A stretch of DNA of 43,781 nt from Clostridiales bacterium (lineage in GTDB: Bacteria; Bacillota; Clostridia; Clostridiales; Clostridiaceae). Shown here in pieces: positions 1 to 8,483 of the stretch. Both the position numbers and the translations under genes were made by a program. The DNA is taken from assembly GCA_017889345.1 (NCBI GenBank), contig JAGHEJ010000046.1:1-43781 (forward strand), read 5' to 3'. The first letter of the stretch is position 1. Every line of letters starts with the position of its first letter. The notes under the pieces are model-generated. The model worked only from the letters and a program-made list of their open reading frames with translations. It searched no databases and was not told the DNA's origin.

Positions 1-160
1 ATGCTTATATTCACTAGCCTTTAAGGATAAGTTTTCTGTTTTTAAATTTTAATTTATTATAATAATTTATTTTAAATCTCCACACCTGATTTTAACTCAC
101 TTGTACAGTTGTACTTAAATATAATATTTTATAATATTTTTATAGATATTTTTAAAATAA

Positions 161-192
161 AAACATGTTAAACAACAATTGCTAACATGTTT
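161..192 (-). terminator. Rho-independent terminator
   Basis: A 10-bp perfect inverted repeat (161-170 with 183-192) is followed in the minus direction by a T-rich run. It lies about 10 nt beyond the stop codon of the gene at 203-538 and would end that transcript. The rest of 1-160 is AT-rich and I see no gene in it. Confidence 0.75.
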
Positions 193-202
193 TTATTCTA
201 AA

Positions 203-538
203 TCAAACACTCAACATCTTTTTTACCTTATTATATAATTCATTCATCTTATTAATTGCTTCACCTAACTCATTAATAAGTTGCTCTTTATCAGGTTCAA
301 TAGATATTGGCTTTGTTTTTTTATTATTGGCAACACTTTTTAAAAAATACTCATTTCTATATGCTATATATAATTTTTGAATAAATTCTTCAACAGGAAC
401 ATCATCTTGATATTTTTTAAGTTCTTCTTCGTTCATAGTGTAAAATTCCATAATAGCTTGTCCTGCTTTTTTACCTTTTTCACGATCATTAACATAAGCA
501 ACAAGTCTATTCTTTATTTGTTTACTTAATCTTGCCAT
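203..538 (-). CDS. Small hypothetical protein (111 aa)
   Basis: I do not recognise this protein. It is lysine- and glutamate-rich, predicted mostly helical, with no signal peptide, membrane segment or cysteine cluster. The last 30 residues look like a short coiled coil. The ATG start is supported by an AGGGGG Shine-Dalgarno about 6 nt upstream, and a terminator follows directly, so it looks like a stand-alone transcription unit. The N-terminus is basic, so nucleic-acid or partner binding is possible, but that is speculation. Confidence 0.75.
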   Translation of the reverse strand: MARLSKQIKNRLVAYVNDREKGKKAGQAIMEFYTMNEEELKKYQDDVPVEEFIQKLYIAYRNEYFLKSVANNKKTKPISIEPDKEQLINELGEAINKMNELYNKVKKMLSV

Positions 539-744
539 TATTAACCCCCTAAATTGTTAAGACATACATACTATAGCTTCAATTAATAACTCATCCCTTA
601 TTCTCCAACTTATAAACTATTAAGTATTTTAAAAAATAAAAATAAATTTGACTTTTGTAAGAAATTTAAAATGGTTTTTTAATAATCATACTTTACATAT
701 CTATGAATTTTTTCTTTATTAAAGAACTCATTAACGCAAAAATA

Positions 745-774
745 TAGCCTTTTTACATATAAGTAGAAAGGCTA
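745..774 (-). terminator. Terminator after gerW-like gene
   Basis: An inverted repeat (arms at 745-752 and 767-774) is followed on the minus strand by TATTTTTG. It sits about 30 nt beyond the stop of the gene at 806-1213. Nothing else is recognisable in 539-805 apart from AT-rich leader sequence for the gene at 203-538. Confidence 0.65.
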
Positions 775-805
775 CATTTATTTTTTAAGAAATCAATTAA
801 CTTTA

Positions 806-1213
806 TTAACACATATCACATTTGTCAGATTCATCTGACCTTCCTAAAACTCCCTTAAACGTTTCAATCAATTGAGGAATTGAATCAATTATTTTTTCAT
901 ATGTGTTGTTATGATCTATTGGAAGAAGTCTTATCGCATCTTCTCTAACAACCAAAAATCCAACAGGTTTTATGGTTACACCTGCCCCTGCTCCACCTCC
1001 AAAAGGATTTAATTTATTCACTTCATAATTTTTATTTGAAAATTCCATATCAGATCCACCAGCTGCAAAAGCAAAACCAACCTTAGATATAGGAATTATT
1101 GTACTTCCATCTTGAGTATGTACAGCATCTCCAATAATTGTATTTACATCAACCATATCCTTTATATTTTCAAGTGTAGTTTTCATTAAGTTTTCAATTG
1201 GATGTTGTTCCAT
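806..1213 (-). CDS. ytfJ: GerW/YtfJ family sporulation protein
   Basis: This 135-residue protein has the family layout: an N-terminal helical stretch (HPIENLMKTTLENIKDMVD), the segment TIIPISKVGFAFAAGG, a glycine-rich FGGGAGAGVTIKPVGFLVV loop, and an IRLLPID segment near the C-terminus. GerW (YtfJ) in Bacillus is made in the forespore and is needed for germination of spores, particularly in response to alanine. Its start overlaps the 3' end of the DUF2953 gene by 20 nt, so the two are translationally linked. The same order (DUF2953 then YtfJ) is common in clostridia. The end KCDMC adds two cysteines whose role is unclear. Confidence 0.9.
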   Translation of the reverse strand: MEQHPIENLMKTTLENIKDMVDVNTIIGDAVHTQDGSTIIPISKVGFAFAAGGSDMEFSNKNYEVNKLNPFGGGAGAGVTIKPVGFLVVREDAIRLLPIDHNNTYEKIIDSIPQLIETFKGVLGRSDESDKCDMC

Positions 1214-1757
1214 TTAACTTCCTCCCCAAAGTAATAAATAAAAAACTTATATATATAATTTGAGCGATTCTTATTTGTAATATACCTTGAAAAGAAAATT
1301 TTAAAAAATTTATGTTGTATCTAGGTATAATATCTATTTTTGATTTTTTAACATGAACATATCTTGAAATTATTCCTAATATTAAATAAATAAAATTCGT
1401 AACATATCCATATAAAATTGCTGTTATATCTGCCTCTTCTAATCCAAACTCCAAAAAATTTTCCACTATAAATATTGGTTTGTGTTTTAAAAATTTAATT
1501 TTCCTAAAAATTTGCTTTGCTAAATTTAGTGAAATTTTAATATTAAATTTCCTCTTAGTGCTAGGATTTTTTAAATTACGTTTCTTTTTGCTAACTTTTG
1601 ATACATCTTTCTTGCGTATAAATCTCGTTAAGTTTAATTTGTATAAATACACATTAAAATTTAATTTGCTGTCAATATAACTAATTTTAAATTTGATTTC
1701 GATTTTAATCATGGAAATTATTACAAAAATTACAATAATGATAAAAATAATTTTCAT
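1194..1757 (-). CDS. DUF2953 domain membrane-anchored protein
   Basis: This 187-residue protein begins with a strongly hydrophobic segment (residues 1-18), followed by a basic linker and a C-terminal hydrophobic part. The content and the position upstream of ytfJ match the DUF2953 family, whose role is unknown but linked to sporulation by neighbourhood. I place the start at the ATG at 1757 because GGTGG lies 7-9 nt upstream. An in-frame TTG at 1802 would add 15 polar residues ahead of the membrane segment and has no good ribosome site. Confidence 0.75.
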   Translation of the reverse strand: MKIIFIIIVIFVIISMIKIEIKFKISYIDSKLNFNVYLYKLNLTRFIRKKDVSKVSKKKRNLKNPSTKRKFNIKISLNLAKQIFRKIKFLKHKPIFIVENFLEFGLEEADITAILYGYVTNFIYLILGIISRYVHVKKSKIDIIPRYNINFLKFSFQGILQIRIAQIIYISFLFITLGRKLNGTTSN

Positions 1758-1901
1758 ATAACCTACCACCGTAATCTTATTATTAGTCTTAATTGTTTCC
1801 AAAAATACCCTATGTTATCCATTTTTTAGATGAAGAATAGTTTTTATATTAATTTTACATAATATATTAATGTACTTTTAATATTGTAGGAGTGATTTTA
1901 T

Positions 1902-3002
1902 TTGAAGGTTTTTAAAAACATACTTTTAATACTTCTAAACATAACTTGCATAATAGTTTTTGTGATTTCTAGTATACATATTTCTGCATATTCAAAATCC
2001 AAAACCTCTACCCCTTATGATTTAAATGCACGAGCTGCTGTTGTAATTGATTGTAAAACCAAGCGAATTCTTTTCGATAAAAATGCTCGTGAAATTATGC
2101 CTATGGCCAGCACAACAAAAATTTTAACTTCATTAGTATCTATAAAATATGGAAATCTTGATAACAAATTTAAAATTTCATCTCAAGCCTCTTCAATAAG
2201 AGGTTCAAAAGTTGGATATAAAAAAGATGAGGAAATTTCTTTGAGGGAATTAATTTATGGACTTATGTTTAAATCTGGAAATGATGCAGCTATTGCAATA
2301 GCTGAAGGAATTGCAGGATCTGTTGAAGGATTTTGTACACTTATGAATGAGTATGCAAAAGAAATTGGTATACTTGATTCACATTTTGAATCTCCTCATG
2401 GTCTTGACAGCCAAAATCATTATTCAACTGCATATGATTTGGCAATTCTAACATCAAAAACAAAACAAATTGATTTCTTCAATGAACTTTCAAAAACAAA
2501 ACAATGTTCAGATAGAGGTTTCTCAAGATCATATCAAAACATAAATAAAATTCTCTATATGGTTCCTGAAGCAACAGGTACAAAAACTGGATACACTGGT
2601 CAGGCTGGAAAATGTCTTGTGTCTTCTTTCAATATGGGCGGAGATAATGAAATAATTGTGGTTGTGCTTAACTGCACTCCAAGATGGAAATCTAGTGAGT
2701 GGCTTTACAATTATGCAAAAGAGCATTATGACTTCAAAAAAGTTTTATCGGCTAATGATGTTGTAATTGAACATACTCTAGAAAATGGAACAAAGATTGA
2801 AGGAATTATAAAAGAAGATATTATAGTTCCTATTAAAAAAGAGTTTGAACCTACTATCGAGGTTGTTTTAAATGAAGGCGTTAAAGATGGAGAAGTTGAT
2901 AAACTTGACACTCTTGAGCATCTTGGAACTGTAAAAGTTTTTGAAAATGATGAGCAAATATTTATAGCCCCAATCCTAAATAAAAATTATAAAACAATGT
3001 AA
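1902..3002 (+). CDS. dacF: D-alanyl-D-alanine carboxypeptidase, DacF/PBP5 type
   Basis: This serine DD-peptidase trims the terminal D-Ala from peptidoglycan stem peptides outside the membrane. All three penicillin-binding motifs are present: SxxK as STTK (70-73), SGN at 125-127 and KTG at 228-230. Residues 1-30 form a signal or anchor segment, and a beta-rich C-terminal domain (about 280-366) matches the PBP5_C region. Translation starts at TTG 1902, 8 nt after TAGGAG. DacF in Bacillus is forespore-expressed and affects cortex cross-linking. The adjacent ytfJ gene fits a sporulation role, but a vegetative DacA-like role cannot be excluded. No typical PBP5 C-terminal amphipathic helix is obvious. 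Confidence 0.92.
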   Translation: MKVFKNILLILLNITCIIVFVISSIHISAYSKSKTSTPYDLNARAAVVIDCKTKRILFDKNAREIMPMASTTKILTSLVSIKYGNLDNKFKISSQASSIRGSKVGYKKDEEISLRELIYGLMFKSGNDAAIAIAEGIAGSVEGFCTLMNEYAKEIGILDSHFESPHGLDSQNHYSTAYDLAILTSKTKQIDFFNELSKTKQCSDRGFSRSYQNINKILYMVPEATGTKTGYTGQAGKCLVSSFNMGGDNEIIVVVLNCTPRWKSSEWLYNYAKEHYDFKKVLSANDVVIEHTLENGTKIEGIIKEDIIVPIKKEFEPTIEVVLNEGVKDGEVDKLDTLEHLGTVKVFENDEQIFIAPILNKNYKTM

Positions 3003-3028
3003 CGATTTTTTTCTTTTTCCATATAGTG
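3003..3028 (+). promoter_or_regulatory. Candidate mother-cell sigma promoter
   Basis: An AC dinucleotide (3003-3004) lies 16 nt before CATATAGT (3021-3028). This resembles sigma-E/sigma-K -10 elements (CATANNNT). It precedes the tiny Cys-rich protein that looks like a spore-surface component. The match is short and could be chance. Confidence 0.22.
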
Positions 3029-3074
3029 TAATTATAAATCCAAAAAACTATATTATAAAAAAGGGGTAATGAAT

Positions 3075-3248
3075 ATGTGTTGTTGTAATAACAATCCAGG
3101 GCTTTTTTCTGGGCCAATGAACTACGGATGTCATAATCCATACAATTATACTGGATATTTCACACCAAACTCAAATAATTGTTGCTGTGGTGGTAATGGA
3201 ATAAATTCACTTGCATTAATTGCATTGTTTGCACTACTTTGCAGATAA
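3075..3248 (+). CDS. Tiny Cys/Asn/Gly-rich protein with hydrophobic tail (57 aa)
   Basis: The protein starts MCCCNNNPG, contains a second CCCGG cluster, is rich in Asn, Gly, Tyr and Pro, and ends in a hydrophobic segment SLALIALFALLCR. The ATG at 3075 is 8 nt after AAGGGG; an in-frame ATG at 3069 is too close to that site. A strong terminator follows 10 nt after the stop. The pattern (low-complexity Cys/Gly N-terminus and short hydrophobic tail) resembles small spore-coat proteins and is loosely like YjcZ. The spore assignment is inference, supported only by its neighbours and a possible late-sporulation promoter. Confidence 0.7.
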   Translation: MCCCNNNPGLFSGPMNYGCHNPYNYTGYFTPNSNNCCCGGNGINSLALIALFALLCR

Positions 3249-3258
3249 CTAAAAATTA

Positions 3259-3286
3259 AAAGGAATGTTTTAATAAACATTCCTTT
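3259..3286. terminator. Bidirectional terminator between convergent genes
   Basis: A 12-bp perfect inverted repeat (3259-3270 with 3275-3286) has T-rich flanks on both sides. It serves the tiny Cys-rich gene on the plus strand. It also serves the convergent minus-strand gene, whose stop codon (3270-3272) lies at the edge of the loop. Confidence 0.9.
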
Positions 3287-3827
3287 TATATATAATTGGA
3301 ATATCATATCCAAAAGTTCTCTTACCATTATTCTCCACAACCTCTGAAACCTCTAAACAATTTTCAGAAATTTTCTGGAAAAATTTAAATTTAATTGTAG
3401 GTGAAAACATATTAATACTTCCACCTTCCCAAACACCATTCTTGCATTCATAAATTGCTGGTACAAATTTTTCATTTATCTTTAAATCTAAATAATCTAT
3501 TTTATCTACATTTTGATATTTAAAAGTTGAATTATTAAAATCTTTTGGAATATCGTAAGAAATTAGTTTTATCTTTTCCCCATCTTGAGTTATTAAAAAG
3601 AAATGAGGTAATTCACGAGTTCTTCCATTAATCGTATAGTAGCTTTCCAAAATGAGAAATTTTCCATTAACATTTTTATCTGCATTAAGCATTTTATCAT
3701 TACAAACATGATTAATATGTCTAGCATATGGATAATCTTCAATACCTTTTGATTTTAAGTCTTGTAACTGTTCACTATTATCAAATTCACCGCAGAGAAA
3801 ATTTACAAAATTATCTAAAGCATTCAT
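3270..3827 (-). CDS. Conserved unknown protein, possibly CpeT/CpcT-like fold
   Basis: This 185-residue protein has no signal peptide or membrane segment. It begins with a short helix leading to GEFDNSEQ, followed by alternating beta strands (FLILESYYTI, PHFFLIT, IKLISYDIP) and ends in GKRTFGYDIPIIYKR. This order (helix, [G]xFxNxxQ, beta barrel) resembles the CpeT/CpcT family, which in cyanobacteria attaches phycobilins. There is no phycobiliprotein here, so a shared barrel fold and not lyase activity would be the reading. Similar proteins probably occur in other clostridia, from memory only. It is a single-gene unit with its own terminator. Confidence 0.55.
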   Translation of the reverse strand: MNALDNFVNFLCGEFDNSEQLQDLKSKGIEDYPYARHINHVCNDKMLNADKNVNGKFLILESYYTINGRTRELPHFFLITQDGEKIKLISYDIPKDFNNSTFKYQNVDKIDYLDLKINEKFVPAIYECKNGVWEGGSINMFSPTIKFKFFQKISENCLEVSEVVENNGKRTFGYDIPIIYKRNVY

Positions 3828-3906
3828 AATGTTATACTCCCATAAATCTAATTTCTATAAGTATGCCTTATTATTTATTGAATTATAATTAAATTTAGAT
3901 TACAAA

Positions 3907-3944
3907 AAAATAGAAAATTAACTATAAAGTTAATCTTCTATTTT
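3907..3944 (-). terminator. Terminator of the flagellar/chemotaxis operon
   Basis: A 16-bp near-perfect inverted repeat (3907-3922 with 3929-3944) is followed in the minus direction by a run of seven T. It sits 13 nt beyond the flgE stop and closes the long flagellar operon. Confidence 0.88.
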
Positions 3945-3957
3945 AAACTAAAAATTA

Positions 3958-4944
3958 TTATCTCTTTAAGTTAACCACATCTTGCAAAATCTCATCACTT
4001 GTAGAAATAATTTTTGAAGATGCTTGGAAGGCTCTACTAGTTACAATCAAATCTGTAAATTGTTCTGCGATATCAACATTTGACATTTCAAGCATTCCTT
4101 GAACAATATCTCCACCACTTCTAACATCAGTAGCCCCAATACCTGATGAAACTATTGGTGATCCAGAGTTTGCAGAGTTTAAATACATATTATTTCCTGT
4201 TGCTTCAAGTCCTTCAGGGTTTACGAAACTTGCAGTAGCTAATTGTCCAAGGACCGTCATTTGTCCACCTTCAACAACTCCTGTTATAAGTCCATCTTTT
4301 CCTATTGAATAAGACATTAATTTTTTACCATCAATCTCGTCTGGAATTCTTAAACTTACCAATCCATCAGTTGCTTTTAAATCTGGATCCTCAGCATCTA
4401 CAATGCTCATAGATCCATCATTTTCAATAGAATTATTTGTTCCATCAGTAACAGCATATCCTAAAACCCTCTCACCACTAGATGTTACTAAATATCCTTC
4501 AGCATCAAGCGATAACGATCCATCTCTTGTATAAAAAATTTCTCTATCTCCTGCATTTTCTATGGTTCCATCTGCACCTAAAGTTATACCATCACCAGCA
4601 TTTTGTCCGGTAGTGGCAATTGGACCTTTCGCTACCATTAAAAATCCATTTCCATCTATTGCAACATCAAGAGGACGACCTGTTGGTTGCATCATGCCTT
4701 GTCCCATAATTCTATCTATACTACCAACAGAAACCCCAAGACCTACTTGCTTTGCATTACTTCCCCCAAGATTGTTTGACGCACCAACAGCATTAGAAGA
4801 GTTTTGATATAGCATGTCTTTAAAGACAACTCTTGAACTCTTAAAACCTGTTGTTCCAACGTTTGCTAAGTTGTTACCGATTACATCAAGTTTTGTTTGT
4901 TGCGATTTCATACCACTAATACCTGCATACATACCACGAATCAT
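3958..4944 (-). CDS. flgE: Flagellar hook protein FlgE
   Basis: FlgE polymerises into the curved hook joining the basal body to the filament. The N-terminus has the rod/hook signature (GISGMKSQQTKLDVIGNNLANV, about residues 6-27) followed by the FlgE-type stretch KQVGLGVSVGSI and TGRPLDVAIDGNGFLMV. The C-terminus (VDIAEQFTDLIVTSRAFQASSKII) is the matching D0 helix. At 328 residues it is short for FlgE but within range, so the variable outer domain is small. FlgG is less likely because of the KQVGLG region. I chose the ATG at 4944, 8 nt after GGGGTG; a further ATG at 4959 overlaps that ribosome site. It is the last gene of the operon, away from the usual flgD/fliK neighbours. Confidence 0.9.
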   Translation of the reverse strand: MIRGMYAGISGMKSQQTKLDVIGNNLANVGTTGFKSSRVVFKDMLYQNSSNAVGASNNLGGSNAKQVGLGVSVGSIDRIMGQGMMQPTGRPLDVAIDGNGFLMVAKGPIATTGQNAGDGITLGADGTIENAGDREIFYTRDGSLSLDAEGYLVTSSGERVLGYAVTDGTNNSIENDGSMSIVDAEDPDLKATDGLVSLRIPDEIDGKKLMSYSIGKDGLITGVVEGGQMTVLGQLATASFVNPEGLEATGNNMYLNSANSGSPIVSSGIGATDVRSGGDIVQGMLEMSNVDIAEQFTDLIVTSRAFQASSKIISTSDEILQDVVNLKR

Positions 4945-5006
4945 AATACTACACCCCATTCATATTTTAATTTCTTAAAAAATAGCAAAACAACTATAAA
5001 ATTCTG

Positions 5007-5345
5007 TTAAACTCTATATGCAAAGGCTGAATATTGTGATGAATTTGTATTGTTGTAGGCTTTTACAGTTTTTCTCTCTAAATTTGCATTCTTTATATTA
5101 TTGTAAATATCGTTTATTTTATTTTTCATAAGTGTTTCAAGTAAAGAATCCATTTGTAAAATTTCTAGCTCTCTAGAACATTTTAAAAAAGTTTCTCTAT
5201 CGCATCCTTCAAGTTCATTCAATATAATTTGTCTTTGGTCTAATAAATCTAAAATTAAGTCTGTATCTCCAAAGTTAACTGCATCAATAAGGCTCATCGT
5301 CAAATTTTTAAACAATTTTAATTGATTATAAATTAACTCATCCAT
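5007..5345 (-). CDS. fliT: FliT-like flagellar chaperone
   Basis: This 112-residue, almost wholly helical protein lies directly downstream of fliD, the position of fliT in Bacillus. FliT is the export chaperone for the cap protein FliD. Sequence in this family is poorly conserved, so the call rests on size, helicity (EELEGCDRETFLKC-type heptads) and position. The ATG at 5345 is preferred (AGAGGTG about 6 nt upstream) over an in-frame GTG at 5354 that overlaps the ribosome site. Confidence 0.65.
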   Translation of the reverse strand: MDELIYNQLKLFKNLTMSLIDAVNFGDTDLILDLLDQRQIILNELEGCDRETFLKCSRELEILQMDSLLETLMKNKINDIYNNIKNANLERKTVKAYNNTNSSQYSAFAYRV

Positions 5346-5392
5346 AAGACTCACCTCTAATTACAAATTTAAACAATTAAAAATCTAATTCA

Positions 5393-7792
5393 TTATTGTG
5401 GTGCACCAAAAATTGCTGATTGTGATTGTAGACGAGATAAAGCAGTCTCCATACGAGTAAACTGTTGATAATACCTATTTTCTCTCTGAGAAATTAAATC
5501 ATTAAGAGAATCTATTTTTTTATCTTTTTCACGAATTTCTCTAGAAATTTCGTTTTCACTTACAGTAGTATCTCCTTTAATTCCTGCAATTTCAATAAAT
5601 ATACCTTTTTTACCATCTTTGTTACGAGTTGTTCTTGTAAAATCATTTAAAACATCATTCACTCTTCGTAAAATTCCTTGATCAGCATTTTTAGCTTTCC
5701 TTTGTTCTGCTGTTAAATTTGGATCATAAGTGTCATATCCACTATCAGAAGTTTTTGTAAAAAGATCCGAAATAAGTTGAGGATCTTGTACTAATGCGTT
5801 TCTGAACTTATCTTCATCAAATTGTATTTTTCCACCTTCACGATAATCATTTGAAGTATCAAAACCAATATCCTTTAAGTTTACATTTACTCCTCCAACT
5901 GGTAAAAACACAGCATTTCTTAGTTGATACATAAAGTCTTCAATCTCAGATTCATTTCCTAAGAGTCCTTCTTTAGCTTTCTTTTCCCAAAGCTCAATTT
6001 CCTTTTCTGTCATTTCCTCCTTTTGTGCTTCAGTCAATGGTTTATATCTATGGTTGCTACGTTCTTTAGTTTTGGTGTTTAAATCATCCATTATTTCATT
6101 AAAATCTTTAACAAAATTCTTCATCAACTCTACAGTTTTTTCCGTATCAGTATTTACAGCAACCTTAATAGGCTCTGTCGGCATAGTTTTTATATCAAAA
6201 CTAATTCCTGACAAAGTAAAATTATTTGATGGGTACTCAAAAGTATTTTGATTTCCCTCATTATCAGTAAAAGTTACAATTGCATTTTCCCCTTGAGCTT
6301 TTAGATTAGTTCCACTTCCAAATAATGAAGTAAGAAACTTACCACTTGTATCACTCGCTTCAATATTCACTTCTTTTCCTGTTTGTTTGGATTCCATTGA
6401 GAAAGTTCGAGAAATTGTGTTATAAGAAATGTTAACTCCGGCTTTATTTGAAATATCTGAGAAGACTTGTTTAATTGTTAAATCCTGTCCACCTTTATAT
6501 CCATCAGCATCTGTTTTTGATCCAAAATCATATTTAAAAGTTTGTCCGTTAATTGTAAATTCAACCTTTTTATTGCTAGGGTCATCAAATTGTAAAACAT
6601 TAGCCATCTTTTCTTTGTTAATATCAAGAGTAATGTCCAAGCTATTACCTATTCCAATTGAATTAGCAGCATTACCACTAATTACAATTTGTTCTTTACT
6701 AGAAGTTTTAAACATTAACTTTCCATCAACAACTTCAGCTTTAACATCTGAATTAGCATCATTTACTTTTTGTGAAATTTGTTGTAAAATTTCTTCTTTA
6801 GGTTTGCTAGTATCAACTTCTGACAAATCTACAATAACAGGTTGTTGTCCTCTAACACTTATTACAAGTTCAGAGTTTTTTCCTTTAACAAACCCTTGAT
6901 TATAAGTAAGTTTATTTGTGTCAGCCTTTTGTGTTGTACCTTCCATTTGGACTTTTGCTTGTTCAAATTCTAATTTTGGACTCGTGAGAGTTACCCCATC
7001 TTTACTAGGGGTTACTTGTCCATCTTTAACTTCAAACTTATACTCATCTTTATAGTCATCACCCATCACTTTCTTTAATTGGGTGTTTATTTGTGAAGCC
7101 AATTCATCTGGAGTATAATTCCCTTTATCTAAAGTAATACTTTTAGATTCTCCATTTATAGTTATCTCTACATTTGCATTACTCTCCGTTATCTCAAGCT
7201 TTTTTATAACTTCAAGCTCTCCGCTATCTGAAACCTGAACTGTGTACTTGTCCTTTAAAGTTTCATTGCTTGCAATTTTTGCATTAATCTCTTTTGCAAG
7301 AGCAGATGGACTCTCATAAGCTTTTTGTTCAATAGTTATTTTTTGATCATCTATAGTAATATCATCATTATTTTCCCCAACTATAATAGGAATTTTTAGG
7401 TCCCCCTTAACAGTAGCTTGATTTATAATATTTGATCCTGTTACCTTTGCACTCTTTGCCATTTGAGTAACATTTAACTCATAATTACCAGGTTTTGCAG
7501 CACTACCTGCTATAACATTAGCCACACTGGAATCAGTTTTGGTTGTAGCTTTTATTCCTGATAAAGCAGAGGAACCCATTATATATGTTTCTTTGTTAAG
7601 TGGGTCAAAATATTTCTTAGTAAAATCTCTAACCTTAGTTATCATTTCTCTGTACATTTCTTGACGCCACTCTAAAATTTGTTTATCTTGATTAACCCTA
7701 TCAACTTTTGTTTTTTCAACTTGAAGCATGCTTTCAACAATAGCTTTAGTATCTAGTCCAGAGGCCATACCTGTTAATTGAATTGATGCCAT
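5393..7792 (-). CDS. fliD: Flagellar filament cap protein FliD
   Basis: FliD forms the oligomeric cap at the filament tip under which flagellin subunits fold. The N-terminus (GMASGLDTKAIVESMLQVEKTKVDR) is the FliD_N signature, and the C-terminal coiled coil (DKKIDSLNDLISQRENRYYQQFTRMETALSRLQSQ, split across about 760-795) is FliD_C. At 799 residues it is larger than Bacillus FliD (about 500), because the central surface-exposed region (about 100-560) is expanded and lysine/aspartate-rich, typical of variable D2/D3 domains. A flagellin-hook IN-like segment may be present near 420-560. It follows fliS, its neighbour in export. Confidence 0.93.
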   Translation of the reverse strand: MASIQLTGMASGLDTKAIVESMLQVEKTKVDRVNQDKQILEWRQEMYREMITKVRDFTKKYFDPLNKETYIMGSSALSGIKATTKTDSSVANVIAGSAAKPGNYELNVTQMAKSAKVTGSNIINQATVKGDLKIPIIVGENNDDITIDDQKITIEQKAYESPSALAKEINAKIASNETLKDKYTVQVSDSGELEVIKKLEITESNANVEITINGESKSITLDKGNYTPDELASQINTQLKKVMGDDYKDEYKFEVKDGQVTPSKDGVTLTSPKLEFEQAKVQMEGTTQKADTNKLTYNQGFVKGKNSELVISVRGQQPVIVDLSEVDTSKPKEEILQQISQKVNDANSDVKAEVVDGKLMFKTSSKEQIVISGNAANSIGIGNSLDITLDINKEKMANVLQFDDPSNKKVEFTINGQTFKYDFGSKTDADGYKGGQDLTIKQVFSDISNKAGVNISYNTISRTFSMESKQTGKEVNIEASDTSGKFLTSLFGSGTNLKAQGENAIVTFTDNEGNQNTFEYPSNNFTLSGISFDIKTMPTEPIKVAVNTDTEKTVELMKNFVKDFNEIMDDLNTKTKERSNHRYKPLTEAQKEEMTEKEIELWEKKAKEGLLGNESEIEDFMYQLRNAVFLPVGGVNVNLKDIGFDTSNDYREGGKIQFDEDKFRNALVQDPQLISDLFTKTSDSGYDTYDPNLTAEQRKAKNADQGILRRVNDVLNDFTRTTRNKDGKKGIFIEIAGIKGDTTVSENEISREIREKDKKIDSLNDLISQRENRYYQQFTRMETALSRLQSQSAIFGAPQ

Positions 7793-7825
7793 AATACTCC
7801 CTCCTTACTTCATAATTTGAAAAAA

Positions 7826-8212
7826 CTAATTATTTTTAGATTTTTGAACCTCATTATAAACATCATGCCACATATCACTTACATCTTGAATTACAGGAAG
7901 TATCTCATCAAGGATTGCTTCATTTTTTTCAATATTACATCGTGAAAGTCTATCTATTATAAAGGCATAAACGCTTTTTAAATTTTCTGCCCAAACTCCA
8001 CCCTTATCCGTATCTAAAGTTATCATTAATTCATAGAAAATATCCTGAGTCTTTACCAAATTAGTATGAATTTCTTTTAAATTGTTGGATTTGAAGGCAA
8101 GTTTAGCTATTTTCGCAAACTTAACTCCTCCATCAACCAACATTATCAAAAGTTTTTCCTTAGATGCAGTGTTAATACTATTATTTTTATAAGTATCTCT
8201 TGCATTCAACAT
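7826..8212 (-). CDS. fliS: Flagellin export chaperone FliS
   Basis: FliS binds the C-terminus of newly made flagellin in the cytoplasm and prevents early polymerisation. The 128-residue helical protein has the family features: N-terminal YKNNSINTASKEKLLIMLVDGGVKFAKIA (read as two parts), the LKEIHTNLVKTQDIFYELMITLD segment, and a C-terminal helix ending VWAENLKSVYAFI...DMWHDV. In Bacillus fliS follows fliD; here it comes before fliD and directly after csrA, where hag would normally sit. Confidence 0.9.
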   Translation of the reverse strand: MLNARDTYKNNSINTASKEKLLIMLVDGGVKFAKIAKLAFKSNNLKEIHTNLVKTQDIFYELMITLDTDKGGVWAENLKSVYAFIIDRLSRCNIEKNEAILDEILPVIQDVSDMWHDVYNEVQKSKNN

Positions 8213-8251
8213 AAATACTACCTACCTATTTTCAAATAATAATCATAAATA

Positions 8252-8476
8252 TTATTTTAAATTTTCAATCTTAGAAATAATATCTATCATATCTGTTGAA
8301 ACAGATTTTTTGTTTTGAGAACTTATATCTTGAATCAATTCTTTTCTTAATATTTTTAATTCTCTTGGAGCATCGATAGCAAGTTTAACTGAATTCTCTT
8401 CAATTTTAACTATCTTAATCTCAATATTATCACCTATTACAAGACTCTCCTCGCGTTTACGTGAAATTACTAACAC
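8252..8476 (-). CDS. csrA: Carbon storage/flagellin translation regulator CsrA
   Basis: CsrA is a homodimeric RNA-binding protein that blocks translation at GGA motifs; in Gram-positives its main target is flagellin mRNA. The 74 residues start with MLVISRKREESLVIGDNIEI and include VKLAIDAPRELKILRKEL, the RNA-binding strand and following helix. The C-terminal extension (about 50-74) is the part that FliW contacts in Bacillus. It lies 7 nt downstream of fliW, forming the FliW-CsrA pair. Confidence 0.95.
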   Translation of the reverse strand: MLVISRKREESLVIGDNIEIKIVKIEENSVKLAIDAPRELKILRKELIQDISSQNKKSVSTDMIDIISKIENLK

Positions 8477-8483
8477 TTATAAA

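Noticed and set aside
1480..1680. 66-residue plus-strand frame
   Set aside because: It is the antisense shadow of the DUF2953 gene, has no ribosome site and mirrors the Lys/Asn codons as Phe/Leu.
6429..6899. 156-residue plus-strand frame inside fliD
   Set aside because: Antisense to a clear fliD coding frame with no SD and no recognisable domain.
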